Source of the DNA: a virus
Direction: 5' to 3' (one strand)
IMG/VR virus record: IMGVR_UViG_3300033146_001559
Location: 1-55,560 of that record
DNA: 55,560 nucleotides
The stretch's first letter is position 1; each line of letters starts with the position of its first letter. The notes under the pieces are model-generated. The model was not told the DNA's origin, made no database searches, and saw only the letters and a program-made list of their open reading frames with translations. Positions 9,237-18,566 of the stretch are shown here, one piece after another. A program made the position numbers and the translations under genes.

Positions 9237-10272
9237 AGTAGCTCGTCTGGCCTGAGCTATTCCGCTTATCCATTATTATCTTAATAGCATCCTTGCCTGT
9301 ATACACATGGGCAAGGATGTTTTCCGTTGGGATTTCATCTACTTCCTCCCTCATCGCATATTCATTAAAATCCTTACATTTTTCGAATTTACCACCCCAT
9401 AGGAACACTTTTTTATTGCTTTTGGCATATTCGATGTAAAGTTCGAATACCTCGGGATTATCAAAATCATTGTCGAGGCAATATACCATATCAAAAAATA
9501 CGTCATATGAATCTAAAATCGCCTTCTGTGCGGCATTATATTTAATCCCACCGCCACCAATGGCATTTTCAACGAAAAAACAGTCCAGCGGACCCTCAAG
9601 CACAAAGATGTGTGGCAGTGAGTGGTTGATGGTATTAAGCCCGAAAAATATCTTCTTCCCATTGAGGCACGACATATACTTGCCCGCTTCATTGTGTTTG
9701 AATGTCTGCGCCCTTGATTGGAAGAATTGTAACACACCAGATTCATCATAAAACGGAATAATGATTCGATCTTTATGCACGAAATCACCCAGTGAAAGAA
9801 ACAGATCCACTCGAAACTTAGCGGTGTCCAGTCGTCTGGATCGAATGATCTGGATGGCTGACGTGATCGACCATTCATCATAAAACGCCACTTGCCCTTT
9901 ATTCGTTAAGTTTATCACGTCCAATGGTAGTCGGGGCGCGGGTTTTACGTATTCTTCACGTATATTAATGAATGTCTTGGATGACGAAAACACTTCACCC
10001 TCTTCGGCTCTTATCATGTTCCCAACTTCGTGATATGATATGTTCAGTGCCTTCATAATGAAGCCTACCTTGTTTAAGCACAAACCACAATTATAACACA
10101 CGGTGATCCCCTTATCGGGATAAAAAAATAAACGTTTTTTACGACCTAATGAATTTCCCTCATCACAAAACCGACACCCCCCATTTAACCGACCATCCCC
10201 GCTACGAGTAGCATCAGGGACGAACTCCATAAACTTATCTTCAAAGAAATGATCTGGGACGTGAAAGCTCAT
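9217..10272 (-). CDS. 61: DNA primase, T4 gp61-like
   Basis: 351 residues from the ATG at 10272 (a TTG two codons earlier is also in frame). Gp61 makes RNA primers with the gp41 helicase. A zinc-binding domain is visible: CRFC (Cys33, Cys36) and CYNC (Cys59, Cys62). The TOPRIM part follows, with VLEGPLDCFFVE (the catalytic Glu, about residue 222) and YCLDNDFDNPE (the DxD, about 262). Length is near T4 gp61 (342). An early-type promoter ends six bases before the ATG. Confidence 0.88.
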   Translation of the reverse strand: MSFHVPDHFFEDKFMEFVPDATRSGDGRLNGGCRFCDEGNSLGRKKRLFFYPDKGITVCYNCGLCLNKVGFIMKALNISYHEVGNMIRAEEGEVFSSSKTFINIREEYVKPAPRLPLDVINLTNKGQVAFYDEWSITSAIQIIRSRRLDTAKFRVDLFLSLGDFVHKDRIIIPFYDESGVLQFFQSRAQTFKHNEAGKYMSCLNGKKIFFGLNTINHSLPHIFVLEGPLDCFFVENAIGGGGIKYNAAQKAILDSYDVFFDMVYCLDNDFDNPEVFELYIEYAKSNKKVFLWGGKFEKCKDFNEYAMREEVDEIPTENILAHVYTGKDAIKIIMDKRNSSGQTSYFSPDSD

Positions 10273-10306
10273 GCACAAATGATATAGATTTAGTAATTAA
10301 AGTCAA
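10273..10306 (-). promoter_or_regulatory. Early-type promoter of the primase gene, overlapping a rightward late box
   Basis: Minus strand: TTGACT (10301-10306), 16 bases, TATCAT (10279-10284), six bases, ATG. The spacer contains a TAATTA box reading rightward toward the next gene, so early leftward and late rightward promoters overlap. Confidence 0.65.
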
Positions 10307-10312
10307 GCACTT

Positions 10313-10756
10313 ATGAAAAAATTTGATATAGTAATAAACGAGATATTCGAAACGATCACAAAACGTGGTGATCTGATGGGTGATACTATGCCCCAACTAC
10401 CGTCATACAAACAAAAGCCGAATGATGGGGTTGGTGCTAAATATAGTGCAAACGACCAAGGGAAAATCGCGGGAAAATATCGGAAGGGGGTCGATAATGT
10501 TGAAGGTTCTATGGTATCAGATCGGGATCGGGCTGCTGGGACCGAGAAGGGTCAGCTCAAAACACAGATGGATGGCGGTGGAAAAATACAGAAGGTGGTG
10601 ATGAGTCAAATGCGATTTAATCGTCTACTGAACCAATCGGGTGAGCGGTCCATCGATCTTTCCGATGGTCAGGAAAAAATTGTTAACAGTAAGGATGGAG
10701 AACTGACCGTAACACTTTTGGGTGATGGGCGCGTTAGTCTGGTGCGACGTCCATAA
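10313..10756 (+). CDS. Hypothetical protein
   Basis: 147 residues, not recognised. Gly/Lys/Asp-rich middle, then a predicted helix (VVMSQMRFNRLL) and a C-terminal beta region (GELTVTLLGDGRVSLVRR). A TAATTA box lies upstream, but 13 bases from the ATG instead of five, so this transcript may have an eight-base leader. It overlaps the convergent structural gene by 23 bases. Confidence 0.7.
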   Translation: MKKFDIVINEIFETITKRGDLMGDTMPQLPSYKQKPNDGVGAKYSANDQGKIAGKYRKGVDNVEGSMVSDRDRAAGTEKGQLKTQMDGGGKIQKVVMSQMRFNRLLNQSGERSIDLSDGQEKIVNSKDGELTVTLLGDGRVSLVRRP

Positions 10757-11969
10757 TAGTGTGCTTCAGAATATAATACTCCACACGCTCCTTCGTTAAG
10801 TCAAACCACTGACGGTGCGTTGGGATGTATGGTATTTTCTGTAGATTGACCATTGCTCCCATAAACCCGTTCGTCCGCAAACCTTGCTCGCGGTGGAACA
10901 CATGAGTGGCCGTAGAGTAAATACCTTGCTGTATGTCCGCCAGTGGGTATGTCGTTAATTTATTGCTATCTGGGGTTAGGTTATCATCTAATATTATCAT
11001 ATCAACTATGAGGTGTTCGGGATTACCCCCATCGGTAGATATGGCAAATATATGCTCGCCCGCAGTGATATTGTCGTCGGGATCAATCAATTCACCCACA
11101 TTGCGATTAGACATTATGACCGATATATCATCATGACCGAATATGATACTTGGATTAATTGACCCAAACTTCATCACCATTTCGAGATCTTGCGGTGAAT
11201 TATCACCAAACCCACTATAACTAACACCGACCTGTTCTCCCATATAATCAACCATGGCAATATCCGCCGTCTCGATCATTGATATGTTTTCTGCGAGGTT
11301 TAGTGTTCTCTCGGTCATATGGGTGGTTAGTGTATTTTCAAATATAGTAGATAATAATTCGGACGTTACTGAGTATGGGTTTGAGAACAGTATCCCGTTC
11401 CCATCATGGTTAACGGGATCAAAGGGCTTGAGGTAGTCAAGATAGGTAGTTCCCGCATTATTGATTTCGATTGGAAAGGGATCCTCGAAAGCGTGAAACT
11501 TATACTCGATAGTTGATCCATTATATTCAACTCCATCCACTATGGCAGTTATATCAAACACACTCTTCTTCATAGTATGTGTGGGTATCCATATTTCCCC
11601 CCCACAGTCATCGATAACCGTGTTATATTTACCCCCCTCGACATTAATGACTATCTTAATGAGAAAACAAGATATCTCGCCATCATCCCAACTACATTCA
11701 CCTAATGTTGGTGGTGAGATATATTCTACGTCATATTCATCGTCATTTAAATACGGAATCGTCACCACGACCGACTCGGGGGTTACCCCTATGATGGGTG
11801 TTTTATTAGTAACTGTCCCCGACAAGAGTTGAACCATTAGCTCATACTCCACGCCTGTCCAAAATGACTCAAATTGACTATTACCGTGGGTGGGTTTTAG
11901 ATCTAAAAACTCCACACCCAATCCTACTTTAGTGTGAGTCACAGTTGATTTAATATTTGAGTTGATCAT
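10734..11969 (-). CDS. Hypothetical virion (probably baseplate) protein
   Basis: 411 residues, beta-rich, with no recognisable motif. It has no promoter box of its own: the ATG lies two bases after the stop of the upstream 189-residue gene, so the two are cotranscribed from the promoter at 12541. It sits in a row with gp4- and gp53-like genes, so a baseplate or tail role is likely. It could be one part of a larger structural protein encoded as separate cistrons. Confidence 0.75.
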   Translation of the reverse strand: MINSNIKSTVTHTKVGLGVEFLDLKPTHGNSQFESFWTGVEYELMVQLLSGTVTNKTPIIGVTPESVVVTIPYLNDDEYDVEYISPPTLGECSWDDGEISCFLIKIVINVEGGKYNTVIDDCGGEIWIPTHTMKKSVFDITAIVDGVEYNGSTIEYKFHAFEDPFPIEINNAGTTYLDYLKPFDPVNHDGNGILFSNPYSVTSELLSTIFENTLTTHMTERTLNLAENISMIETADIAMVDYMGEQVGVSYSGFGDNSPQDLEMVMKFGSINPSIIFGHDDISVIMSNRNVGELIDPDDNITAGEHIFAISTDGGNPEHLIVDMIILDDNLTPDSNKLTTYPLADIQQGIYSTATHVFHREQGLRTNGFMGAMVNLQKIPYIPTHRQWFDLTKERVEYYILKHTIMDVAPD

Positions 11970-11971
11970 TT

Positions 11972-12541
11972 TTAGAGTATTGGGGTTTGTGCATCAATGT
12001 CAGTTAAATTCACGATCTGAATGTCCATTTCATCAAGAACGGATTCGCGTTCAACGACGCCGCGTAATATCCTATCGTCATCGACCGTTGGATCCTGATA
12101 GCTACCACTCTTCGAATATTTCGTAAGAAATACACTCTCGACATTATGTAAGAACCCAATCGTGCTCCCCTTCGCGCTCACACTGACCTTCACGTCAGAA
12201 ATTTCCTTTCGCTTTATATTATAGAACAAGGCAATATCACGAATTTTTGTGGCGAGAATTGGTATGACGTTTATCAATTCTGATTTATCGGTAAGGTCTA
12301 TGTTTGATAGCTTTATCACCTCGTCATCTTCACTGTATAGTAGTGTTATTCGATTTAAATAATCAGTGTATTGCTTGGAAAGAAAATTCAATGCCTCCCC
12401 GTCGGCGATAATAACCTCCTCCACTAAAGTGGCCTTCAGATACATATCATACTTGAGGGGTCGATCCTCATGCCTTATACTCGGGTTCACTTTTACCCAC
12501 TCAGCAAACCTGAGAAGCGTTGATGGGTTATATTTCTCCAT
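11972..12541 (-). CDS. Virion structural protein, N-terminal-like module of large baseplate proteins
   Basis: 189 residues. The opening (YNPSTLLRFAEWVKVNP) and a central segment about residues 85-120 with LINVIPILATKIRDIALFYNIKRKEI resemble the N-terminal part of long tail or baseplate proteins in large phages, where a similar helical stretch (VIPFFA-K---IA-YF--KRE-I) precedes much longer beta regions. Here it ends at 189 residues and the next gene begins at once. A TAATTA box is five bases before the ATG. Confidence 0.7.
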   Translation of the reverse strand: MEKYNPSTLLRFAEWVKVNPSIRHEDRPLKYDMYLKATLVEEVIIADGEALNFLSKQYTDYLNRITLLYSEDDEVIKLSNIDLTDKSELINVIPILATKIRDIALFYNIKRKEISDVKVSVSAKGSTIGFLHNVESVFLTKYSKSGSYQDPTVDDDRILRGVVERESVLDEMDIQIVNLTDIDAQTPIL

Positions 12542-12556
12542 GTATATAATTAGAGT

Positions 12557-12742
12557 CTAATAGTCAGATATCATCTTTTTCGTCTTGGTGTTGATAGATT
12601 TCATTTTAGCCAGCTCGGATTTAAATACTTTTAGTTTATCCTCTGATTCCTCTCTCCCAACAAAACTCTTCAATACCTCGACTTGCACTTCAAGAAGACT
12701 TGAGATTAATGTGAGTTCTGCAAATTTATAAACGGTTTCCAT
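12557..12742 (-). CDS. Small helical protein, possible chaperone-like (61 residues)
   Basis: 61 residues beginning METVYKFAELTLI; almost all helix with a regular leucine/valine spacing, then a Lys-rich end. Not recognised. The start is fixed by a perfect T4-type late box TATAAATA five bases before the ATG. The longer frame open upstream runs into the gp4-like gene and is not needed. Confidence 0.65.
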   Translation of the reverse strand: METVYKFAELTLISSLLEVQVEVLKSFVGREESEDKLKVFKSELAKMKSINTKTKKMISDY

Positions 12743-12755
12743 ATTACTATTTATA
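12743..12755 (-). promoter_or_regulatory. Consensus T4-type late promoter box
   Basis: Minus strand TATAAATA (12748-12755), followed by five bases and the ATG. In T4 the start point is about six bases after this box, which here is the A of ATG. Confidence 0.75.
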
Positions 12756-12776
12756 CCACTCCATACAAGTGTCAAC

Positions 12777-13265
12777 CTATAAAAACGGGACGTTGCCGTC
12801 CTTGATGTTTTTCTCGGACACCAAAACAAATTTCCATCCCTTCGTGTCGCAATATTCCTTGGCGGCACGCCATTTTGCTTGGTTGATTGCGAACATTTTT
12901 AGTTCATACATTAGTGTGGATTCTTTTTTCCGCCCTGTCCTCTTCGGTATCTTATTTTCAAGAATCGCGGTAATCTCTTTTTCTGGTTTTATTTCTACAA
13001 TTAATACGCCATGCTCTTTCGAATGGACTACGAGATCTGTCCAGTATTGACACACCCTCTTCTTAATGGGGTTATAATACGGTATCCATACCACTTCGCT
13101 ACCCCATTTTGTGATCCTATTGGAATAATCGAGCTTATACATATACTCAAACTCTAATTGAGAGCGATATTCCACCTTCTTACCCGATTGAGTATTTATA
13201 CATTTAGCTTTATTACGGGGTTTATAAATACCCTGTTTGTATTTTGGTCGACGACTCCTAGCCAT
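12777..13265 (-). CDS. 4: Head completion nuclease, T4 gp4-like
   Basis: 162 residues (T4 gp4 is 150). The protein is needed to finish heads so tails can join and has a TnsA-like restriction-nuclease fold. Visible features: KYKQGIYKPRNKAKC near the N terminus, VEYRSQLEFEYMYKLD, a DLVV catalytic Asp followed by VLIVEIKP (the D...ExK site), and a C-terminal KWRAAKEYCDTKGWKFVLVSE. Its ATG overlaps the stop of the upstream 717-residue gene (TAATATG), so it is translated from the same message. Confidence 0.88.
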   Translation of the reverse strand: MARSRRPKYKQGIYKPRNKAKCINTQSGKKVEYRSQLEFEYMYKLDYSNRITKWGSEVVWIPYYNPIKKRVCQYWTDLVVHSKEHGVLIVEIKPEKEITAILENKIPKRTGRKKESTLMYELKMFAINQAKWRAAKEYCDTKGWKFVLVSEKNIKDGNVPFL

Positions 13266-13266
13266 A

Positions 13267-15420
13267 TTATGCCGTTAGGTTTGGGTTATTTGATGACAGC
13301 GGTGGTGACCAATAGGGTATATCAGACCCATCACCCTTGATCGGTCTATCATGAGTAGTTACGACTGGGGACACACACCCATCAGAAGTTAGTGCATGGC
13401 CTGATAAAATCGGGTTATTGAGTTCCATTAAACTCATCGGAGTGAATGACGGATTAAATAATTGTGGCATTAACCCGTCACATGATTGAGCACCAATGGT
13501 CCAGTTAGTTGGTATGAATTTTGTTTTCTGTATCACTTCTTCCTCGGTGTCACTTGACGTGTATATCGCCATAGACATATCCTTGACCATCTTACCATAT
13601 CCCTTATCGGTGTATGTGTTCCCACTTAAAACATCATCACCCAACATGACAGGAACGTTCATAAATGTCATGACCACGTTCGACGCGATAAACCGAAGCC
13701 TGTATTCCTTATCTATTTTAAGTCGGGTCGAACTATATGAATTACGGTTAAATCGAAACGTGAATGGGTCCCCTCTTGCAATGTCCTCCCCGTCGTTTAG
13801 ATTGAAATGGTTTAGTGATATCGCCTGAACTATGTTCCCGTCATATAATCCAAGATAAACTGTATTGAGTAATACATCATGAGCATGTGACTTTGTTGAT
13901 TTTATAAATGTCACTGCGTTGAGATAGTCACCCCGCCGATCTTCCACCAACGGGTCAACTGAAAATCCAGTATCATTCAGGGTAAATCTCTGTTCTGCTC
14001 GGTCACTTGGGGCTATTGCGGATGAGGTGGTAAGTGTATACTTCCCTAGAAAATACGAATCATCCGTATTAAATTTATCTTTACCTACTATCATACTAAC
14101 CATGCCATCGATAGTGTCAAAGAATAGCGATATCATTCTGTTTAATGAATGACATGAGACTATTTCGTCATATCCCACATACAGTCCGCATGGGGTGGAA
14201 GCTGTTGCGGGGATGATGGGTTCGGTGCTAACAATCTCAACTACCCCCGAGGGATCCTTATTAACCACATACACACTCGTGATGTTGGTTCGCAGGTCGT
14301 TAATATTCTGTATTAATTTTGACGCAGAGTCATTTAAAACGATTGACGAGAACATCTCATCCTGTGAAAAAGAAAGTCGATCCCAGTCGAAGGTATAGTC
14401 GAAGTCCTCTGCTATCGTCTGTGTGAACGCATAGTCCAATGCATTCGCCCATAGGTTGTTGGCCAGAATATGAATATGTGTCCCATCGCGGGCCATATCG
14501 GATATGGCAATTCCTTCGTGTGATCCCAGCACCAAACCACCTACTGATAATTTAGTAATTGAACTGCCACTGAATACCCACAGAAATCCATCCTGAACAT
14601 CATCAACTAAAATCCCAGTCGGAGACACTACTGGATGGTCGATGATGACGTCGATAGTGGAAGTCTCTATTGCAATGATTTCAACGACGCCATCACGAAC
14701 AACGAATAAATTACCACCAAAAACATCAATAGACCCACACGCACCCACGGCATATGTCCATTCATGCGCTAGTGAATGACTGTAACCCTTGACCGCACCG
14801 TTTCCACTGTCCCATACATATATACCACCCGTGGTGTGGTCAAAAATAACTTTCGCTGGATCCCTGAATTTATATTCAGCCGATAGCCCACCATATCCAC
14901 CAAAATACGTCTTAAACGACTGATCGTAGTCAGTAATCCCGATCTTTAATACATATCCACCATCAACAATAAAAAGATCATCGTCAACCAAAATAACGTC
15001 AACCACATCTTTCAATTTACCCATATCCGTCTCGGTTATTATCATTTTACGAATACCGTTATCAAAAATTTCAATCCTTTTAGTGTAAAATATCACCTGT
15101 CGATTTCCATTAGTATATAACCCCTTTCGATTGTCAATATCATCCAGAACGCCACCATTCAGCTCATCAGCCAGAATCATATCAATCGGCATAATCGAAT
15201 TATAAATTTCCACATTACCACGGACATATTCAACACAATCGATTATTTTATCCTGCATACTATTTAGTGTGACATTGGTAATAAATTCGGTGGTAACCGA
15301 AACGTCCTCCACCGAATACGGGAGCTTTAGCTCGGTGTCAATGGTTCTAGTTATGGACGGTCTATATTCCTCTAACTCATCAAGAGGGATATCGTCGGGA
15401 AAATTATGGTTGATGCTCAC
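13267..15420 (-). CDS. Large virion protein with beta-propeller-like repeats, probable baseplate component
   Basis: 717 residues. Residues about 100-340 hold repeated short beta motifs (DDDLFIVDGG, GGIYVWDSGNG, GGNLFVVRDG, DGFLWVFSGSS, DGTHIHILANN) typical of NHL- or YncE-type propeller blades; the C-terminal half is beta-rich and unassigned. Such propellers occur in tail or baseplate proteins of large phages. The start is GTG, with ATAAATA exactly five bases upstream, which supports a leaderless GTG start. It heads a message continuing into the gp4-like gene. Confidence 0.75.
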   Translation of the reverse strand: MSINHNFPDDIPLDELEEYRPSITRTIDTELKLPYSVEDVSVTTEFITNVTLNSMQDKIIDCVEYVRGNVEIYNSIMPIDMILADELNGGVLDDIDNRKGLYTNGNRQVIFYTKRIEIFDNGIRKMIITETDMGKLKDVVDVILVDDDLFIVDGGYVLKIGITDYDQSFKTYFGGYGGLSAEYKFRDPAKVIFDHTTGGIYVWDSGNGAVKGYSHSLAHEWTYAVGACGSIDVFGGNLFVVRDGVVEIIAIETSTIDVIIDHPVVSPTGILVDDVQDGFLWVFSGSSITKLSVGGLVLGSHEGIAISDMARDGTHIHILANNLWANALDYAFTQTIAEDFDYTFDWDRLSFSQDEMFSSIVLNDSASKLIQNINDLRTNITSVYVVNKDPSGVVEIVSTEPIIPATASTPCGLYVGYDEIVSCHSLNRMISLFFDTIDGMVSMIVGKDKFNTDDSYFLGKYTLTTSSAIAPSDRAEQRFTLNDTGFSVDPLVEDRRGDYLNAVTFIKSTKSHAHDVLLNTVYLGLYDGNIVQAISLNHFNLNDGEDIARGDPFTFRFNRNSYSSTRLKIDKEYRLRFIASNVVMTFMNVPVMLGDDVLSGNTYTDKGYGKMVKDMSMAIYTSSDTEEEVIQKTKFIPTNWTIGAQSCDGLMPQLFNPSFTPMSLMELNNPILSGHALTSDGCVSPVVTTHDRPIKGDGSDIPYWSPPLSSNNPNLTA

Positions 15421-15440
15421 TATAGTATTTATGGTAAAGT

Positions 15441-15821
15441 TTAAAAGAAGTTGGGGGTGTGATCGCCCACCATCGCCCGCACCGTATTGATCGATTCCCA
15501 GTCGGGTGTCATCAAACCTCGATGTTGTGCATCAAACTCAGCTAGTGCCGATTCACACCGATCCAAACCACTCCCACCACATTTGCTTTCAACCACCCGT
15601 CCCTTGTCGTGCAGTGAGTGTGCCAGCATTCGATTCACCGCTGATAGTAGGGTAGTGTGTGCTTGCTCGGGGGTGATTGGGGGTGGTTTAGTGACTACCG
15701 TAGTCTTGGCTATTCGTAGTTTATCAGCGACTCTGTCCCACCCAATGAACGCTAATATTGGTTCATCCGAACCATATACTACCTCACCAGTCTTAAAAGA
15801 TTCCAACTCACCTCGTTCCAT
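15441..15821 (-). CDS. Hypothetical virion protein
   Basis: 126 residues, not recognised. Residues 1-40 are beta-like (LAFIGWDRVADKL), residues 50-100 helical with two cysteines (CGGSGLDRC). AATAAATA is five bases before the ATG. It lies between gp53-like and large baseplate genes, so a tail role is likely. Confidence 0.7.
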   Translation of the reverse strand: MERGELESFKTGEVVYGSDEPILAFIGWDRVADKLRIAKTTVVTKPPPITPEQAHTTLLSAVNRMLAHSLHDKGRVVESKCGGSGLDRCESALAEFDAQHRGLMTPDWESINTVRAMVGDHTPNFF

Positions 15822-15829
15822 AATAGTAT

Positions 15830-16186
15830 TTATTCGTTTATGTAATCGATGACACTATTAATAACCCCCGAGGACGGTATCAAAATATCAGTTCCTACCA
15901 AAGTCGGAAGGACAAACGGGTCGTTGAAACCATTAACCATTCCGATCAACCACCACAGGCGATGAGTATCAAAATACAACCGACTGATGGTATGTAAATT
16001 TTCACCCAACGCAACCTGATGTGAAAAAAGGTCAGTCTGACTGATAGACTCGACCTCGAAATAGACCGAATCGGTCATATCGTAATACTTACCCCCCGAG
16101 TCTTCTCTGACCGAGAAGAAATTTTCAAAGTCTAAATCACTCACTGGGGGTAACCCACGGGTGTTTGTTCGTTTAATGTCAGCCAT
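15830..16186 (-). CDS. 53: Baseplate wedge protein, T4 gp53-like
   Basis: 118 residues from the ATG at 16186. The sequence has the LysM-like half of gp53: GGKYYDMTDSVYFE, then HQVALGENLHTISRLYF and LWWLIGMVNGFNDP, ending DILIPSSG. Gp53 joins wedge subunits around the hub. The frame is open 15 codons upstream, but ATAATTA lies five bases before the chosen ATG. It shares that palindromic box with the divergent gene at 16203. Confidence 0.78.
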   Translation of the reverse strand: MADIKRTNTRGLPPVSDLDFENFFSVREDSGGKYYDMTDSVYFEVESISQTDLFSHQVALGENLHTISRLYFDTHRLWWLIGMVNGFNDPFVLPTLVGTDILIPSSGVINSVIDYINE

Positions 16187-16202
16187 AAGGATAATTATAG
16201 TC
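16187..16202. promoter_or_regulatory. Single palindromic box serving two divergent genes
   Basis: ATAATTAT (16191-16198) is its own reverse complement. Read either way it ends five bases before a start codon: the gp53-like ATG at 16186 and the rightward ATG at 16203. Only 16 bases separate the two start codons, so both transcripts must be leaderless or nearly so. Confidence 0.75.
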
Positions 16203-16427
16203 ATGAGTGAATTCAAAGAATTATGTAACACTATTATAGATGAGGGGCGTTCGGTTGTGGTGAAGCGACGTTCTTTCTATCCACGCAAAATCGAAAAAAT
16301 CGGAGGACTCTCCCCCGAATTTGTAGAGGGGTTGGGACTTGAGATGGATCGACTACAACAAGAAGACCCCAGTATTTCCATGGGTAACTTTATCAAGGCT
16401 ATTAATTTTGAACTGGGACAGCATTAG
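16203..16427 (+). CDS. Small hypothetical protein
   Basis: 74 residues beginning MSEFKELCNTIIDEG; basic middle (VVVKRRSFYPRK) and a helical end. Not recognised. The ATG at 16203 is chosen over upstream in-frame starts because of the palindromic box five bases away. It ends in overlap with the terminase stop codon on the other strand. Confidence 0.65.
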   Translation: MSEFKELCNTIIDEGRSVVVKRRSFYPRKIEKIGGLSPEFVEGLGLEMDRLQQEDPSISMGNFIKAINFELGQH

Positions 16428-18298
16428 AGCGCTAATAACCACTCAATATCGGCCTGAAGATCCTCGGGACTTTCGTACCCGCCATAATCCACCATGTCTC
16501 TAGTATAAATACAGGGAGTGTATGCCGTAGAATTAATAGGCATTTGTTCTTGCGTTGCCCTCACATCACTGTCAATCGTCTCACCTATAATGCCGATGGG
16601 TTTGGAATACTGGTCAAATTTCGGGTCACTGAGATAGAAATAATCCTCCACGAGCTTATGGTGGAGTAGTAGCATTGCCCATGCTAATGCATCTACCAAG
16701 TCATCATACGACTCAGTGCCACCCTGTTTACCCCACTTCCAGTTGTTATTAGCACTGGTTACTTTAACAAACCCGTCCATCTCGGTGACAAGCTGGGAAG
16801 ACCGAATAGTTAACACGCTAACTTTATTCATGAAGTGATATAAGTTAGCCACCGACATATTCTTTGAATTGTTATGCGCAACAATACCAAATTCGTTGTT
16901 CGCCATCATCCGTTTATTCGAAGTGGTATTAAAGTGAAATCTCACCAACTTCCTATACCCATAGGATATGTTCATCGCCGAAACCACTTCACGGCCACAA
17001 TTATTATTTTCGATAGCACACCAGCACTGATTATACGTATTGGCCATTTTTAACACAATCAACGGAAACTCTTGTAAAGATATAGTGTTGTTTCTATATT
17101 CAGCCACCTGACGGATGTCCTTGAGATCCGTGACATCAATTATCTGGATTACAGAGAAACAGTCACCTACCCCCTCTGCAACGTCAACACCAGCAATATA
17201 GATGTGTCCGTTCACTGGATACTCCCATATCTTTAAGGAATCGTCGTCGGGGTCCCCATCATTATTCATCATCTTCCCTTGGGTGAAGATTGGTGGTTTC
17301 ACGGTGTTCTCAGAAAAATGCGCTTTGGTATCTGCCGATATCACACGTTTGATGTCATCACCCATTGCAAATGATCCACCATACTCGGTGTAGAATGCAT
17401 GTTCAGATCCCATCTCGATGATTTTCTCTGCATACCACTTATCATCCCGTTCTGGGTGGTCGCTCCATAACATCTGGAATGCTTTAAACTTGGTTGCTTT
17501 ATTTGGGTCTTTGTTTTTCTCATAGTCCCGTGCTTGATGGTAAATCTTCGCAAAGTGATTATTCATCCCATATGGTGTTGAAATCAGAATACAGAAAGAG
17601 TTATCACCCTCGGGGTTATAAGCCATGGCATCCAGTGTTGGGAGCACCGATTGTAGAATGGTTTCATCAAGACCCACTTTTCCATTATTATTAACGAAAG
17701 CCCACTCATCGGCAACGATTGAAGTAATCGTGGAACCACGGAAGGCGGCTTCGGTGGTGGAAGAGATGGTTACCTTGTTTTTATTATCAAACTCAAGGAT
17801 AGATTCGTTCCAGCGGGCAACCGCTGGTTTGAGAAATAATGGGAGATACTCATAGGCTTCTTTGATCTTCGATAGGTTGTTTTTTGCTAAGGTGTAGTTA
17901 TTTCCCAGCAAACCGATCGATTGTATACCCTTACCAAATAATAGATTCCAGAGGACAAATAGTGTCATTAGTGTAGTTTTTGACGTCTGTCTTGAGCTGT
18001 TCAATACAACACGATTGTTCTCTTGAAAATGCCTGAGTGCTTGTCGCTGAATGGGCCATAGTTTAATCAATTCCTTGTTGACCCCGAAGGTTGTGATTGT
18101 GAAGTAATTCTCCGCAAAGTATTCAATACTGTTCTGGCATCTGAGTAGTTCTGTTAGGTGTTCTGGCTTTAGTTCGAATTGGGCACCTTCAAATGGAACC
18201 ATGTGGTTATCACCAAGCCAACTCTCTACGATAACCTCAGCATCCAGAACATTATTATCCTCACCCCAGTGCCATATACCATCAATCTCTTCACTCAT
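16424..18298 (-). CDS. 17: Terminase large subunit, T4 gp17-like
   Basis: 624 residues, close to T4 gp17 (610). It packages DNA with an N-terminal ATPase and cuts concatemers with a C-terminal RNase H-like nuclease. Walker A is SRQTSKTT (102-109), Walker B is SIVADEWAF with Asp197/Glu198, followed by the LISTPYGMNN coupling motif. The nuclease part has GVDVAEG (Asp372) and DDLVDALAWAM near 585. The frame is open 44 codons upstream, but MSEEIDG at 18298 follows an ATAATTA box (seven bases away rather than five). Confidence 0.95.
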   Translation of the reverse strand: MSEEIDGIWHWGEDNNVLDAEVIVESWLGDNHMVPFEGAQFELKPEHLTELLRCQNSIEYFAENYFTITTFGVNKELIKLWPIQRQALRHFQENNRVVLNSSRQTSKTTLMTLFVLWNLLFGKGIQSIGLLGNNYTLAKNNLSKIKEAYEYLPLFLKPAVARWNESILEFDNKNKVTISSTTEAAFRGSTITSIVADEWAFVNNNGKVGLDETILQSVLPTLDAMAYNPEGDNSFCILISTPYGMNNHFAKIYHQARDYEKNKDPNKATKFKAFQMLWSDHPERDDKWYAEKIIEMGSEHAFYTEYGGSFAMGDDIKRVISADTKAHFSENTVKPPIFTQGKMMNNDGDPDDDSLKIWEYPVNGHIYIAGVDVAEGVGDCFSVIQIIDVTDLKDIRQVAEYRNNTISLQEFPLIVLKMANTYNQCWCAIENNNCGREVVSAMNISYGYRKLVRFHFNTTSNKRMMANNEFGIVAHNNSKNMSVANLYHFMNKVSVLTIRSSQLVTEMDGFVKVTSANNNWKWGKQGGTESYDDLVDALAWAMLLLHHKLVEDYFYLSDPKFDQYSKPIGIIGETIDSDVRATQEQMPINSTAYTPCIYTRDMVDYGGYESPEDLQADIEWLLAL

Positions 18299-18341
18299 AC
18301 GTGAGTAATTATATGTTGTTTGAAAATAAATCAGATTTTTG

Positions 18342-18376
18342 TTGCAAAAGTAAAACAATATGGTATCATATATTAT
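18342..18376 (+). promoter_or_regulatory. Early-type promoter
   Basis: TTGCAA (18342-18347), 16 bases, extended -10 TGGTATCAT, then seven bases to an ATG at 18377. It drives the frameshifted zinc-finger gene that follows. Confidence 0.6.
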
Positions 18377-18519
18377 ATGAAGACTGCTTCGCAACAGTAA
18401 GAAATAAGAATCATGACAAAAATACTCCAATTCCTGATGGTTGGATGACGGGATCTTCGTTACGGAATAACGAACACGAATGTCCTATATGTAAAACAAT
18501 AATTCATAAAAAACGTTAA
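18377..18519 (+). pseudogene. Frameshifted small zinc-finger gene
   Basis: The ATG at 18377 gives only seven codons, but the next frame continues without stop as EDCFATVRNKNHDKN..., ending with a CPICKTIIHKKR zinc-knuckle-like motif at 18519. One missing base near the ATG (ATGAAG where ATGGAA would restore the frame) explains both. A good early promoter stands at the expected distance, so this was probably a working gene of about 47 residues. It could instead be a sequencing error. Confidence 0.5.
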
Positions 18520-18566
18520 CATATTCTGACGAATGCAAACGTAAATACCAAACACAAAAATAATAA

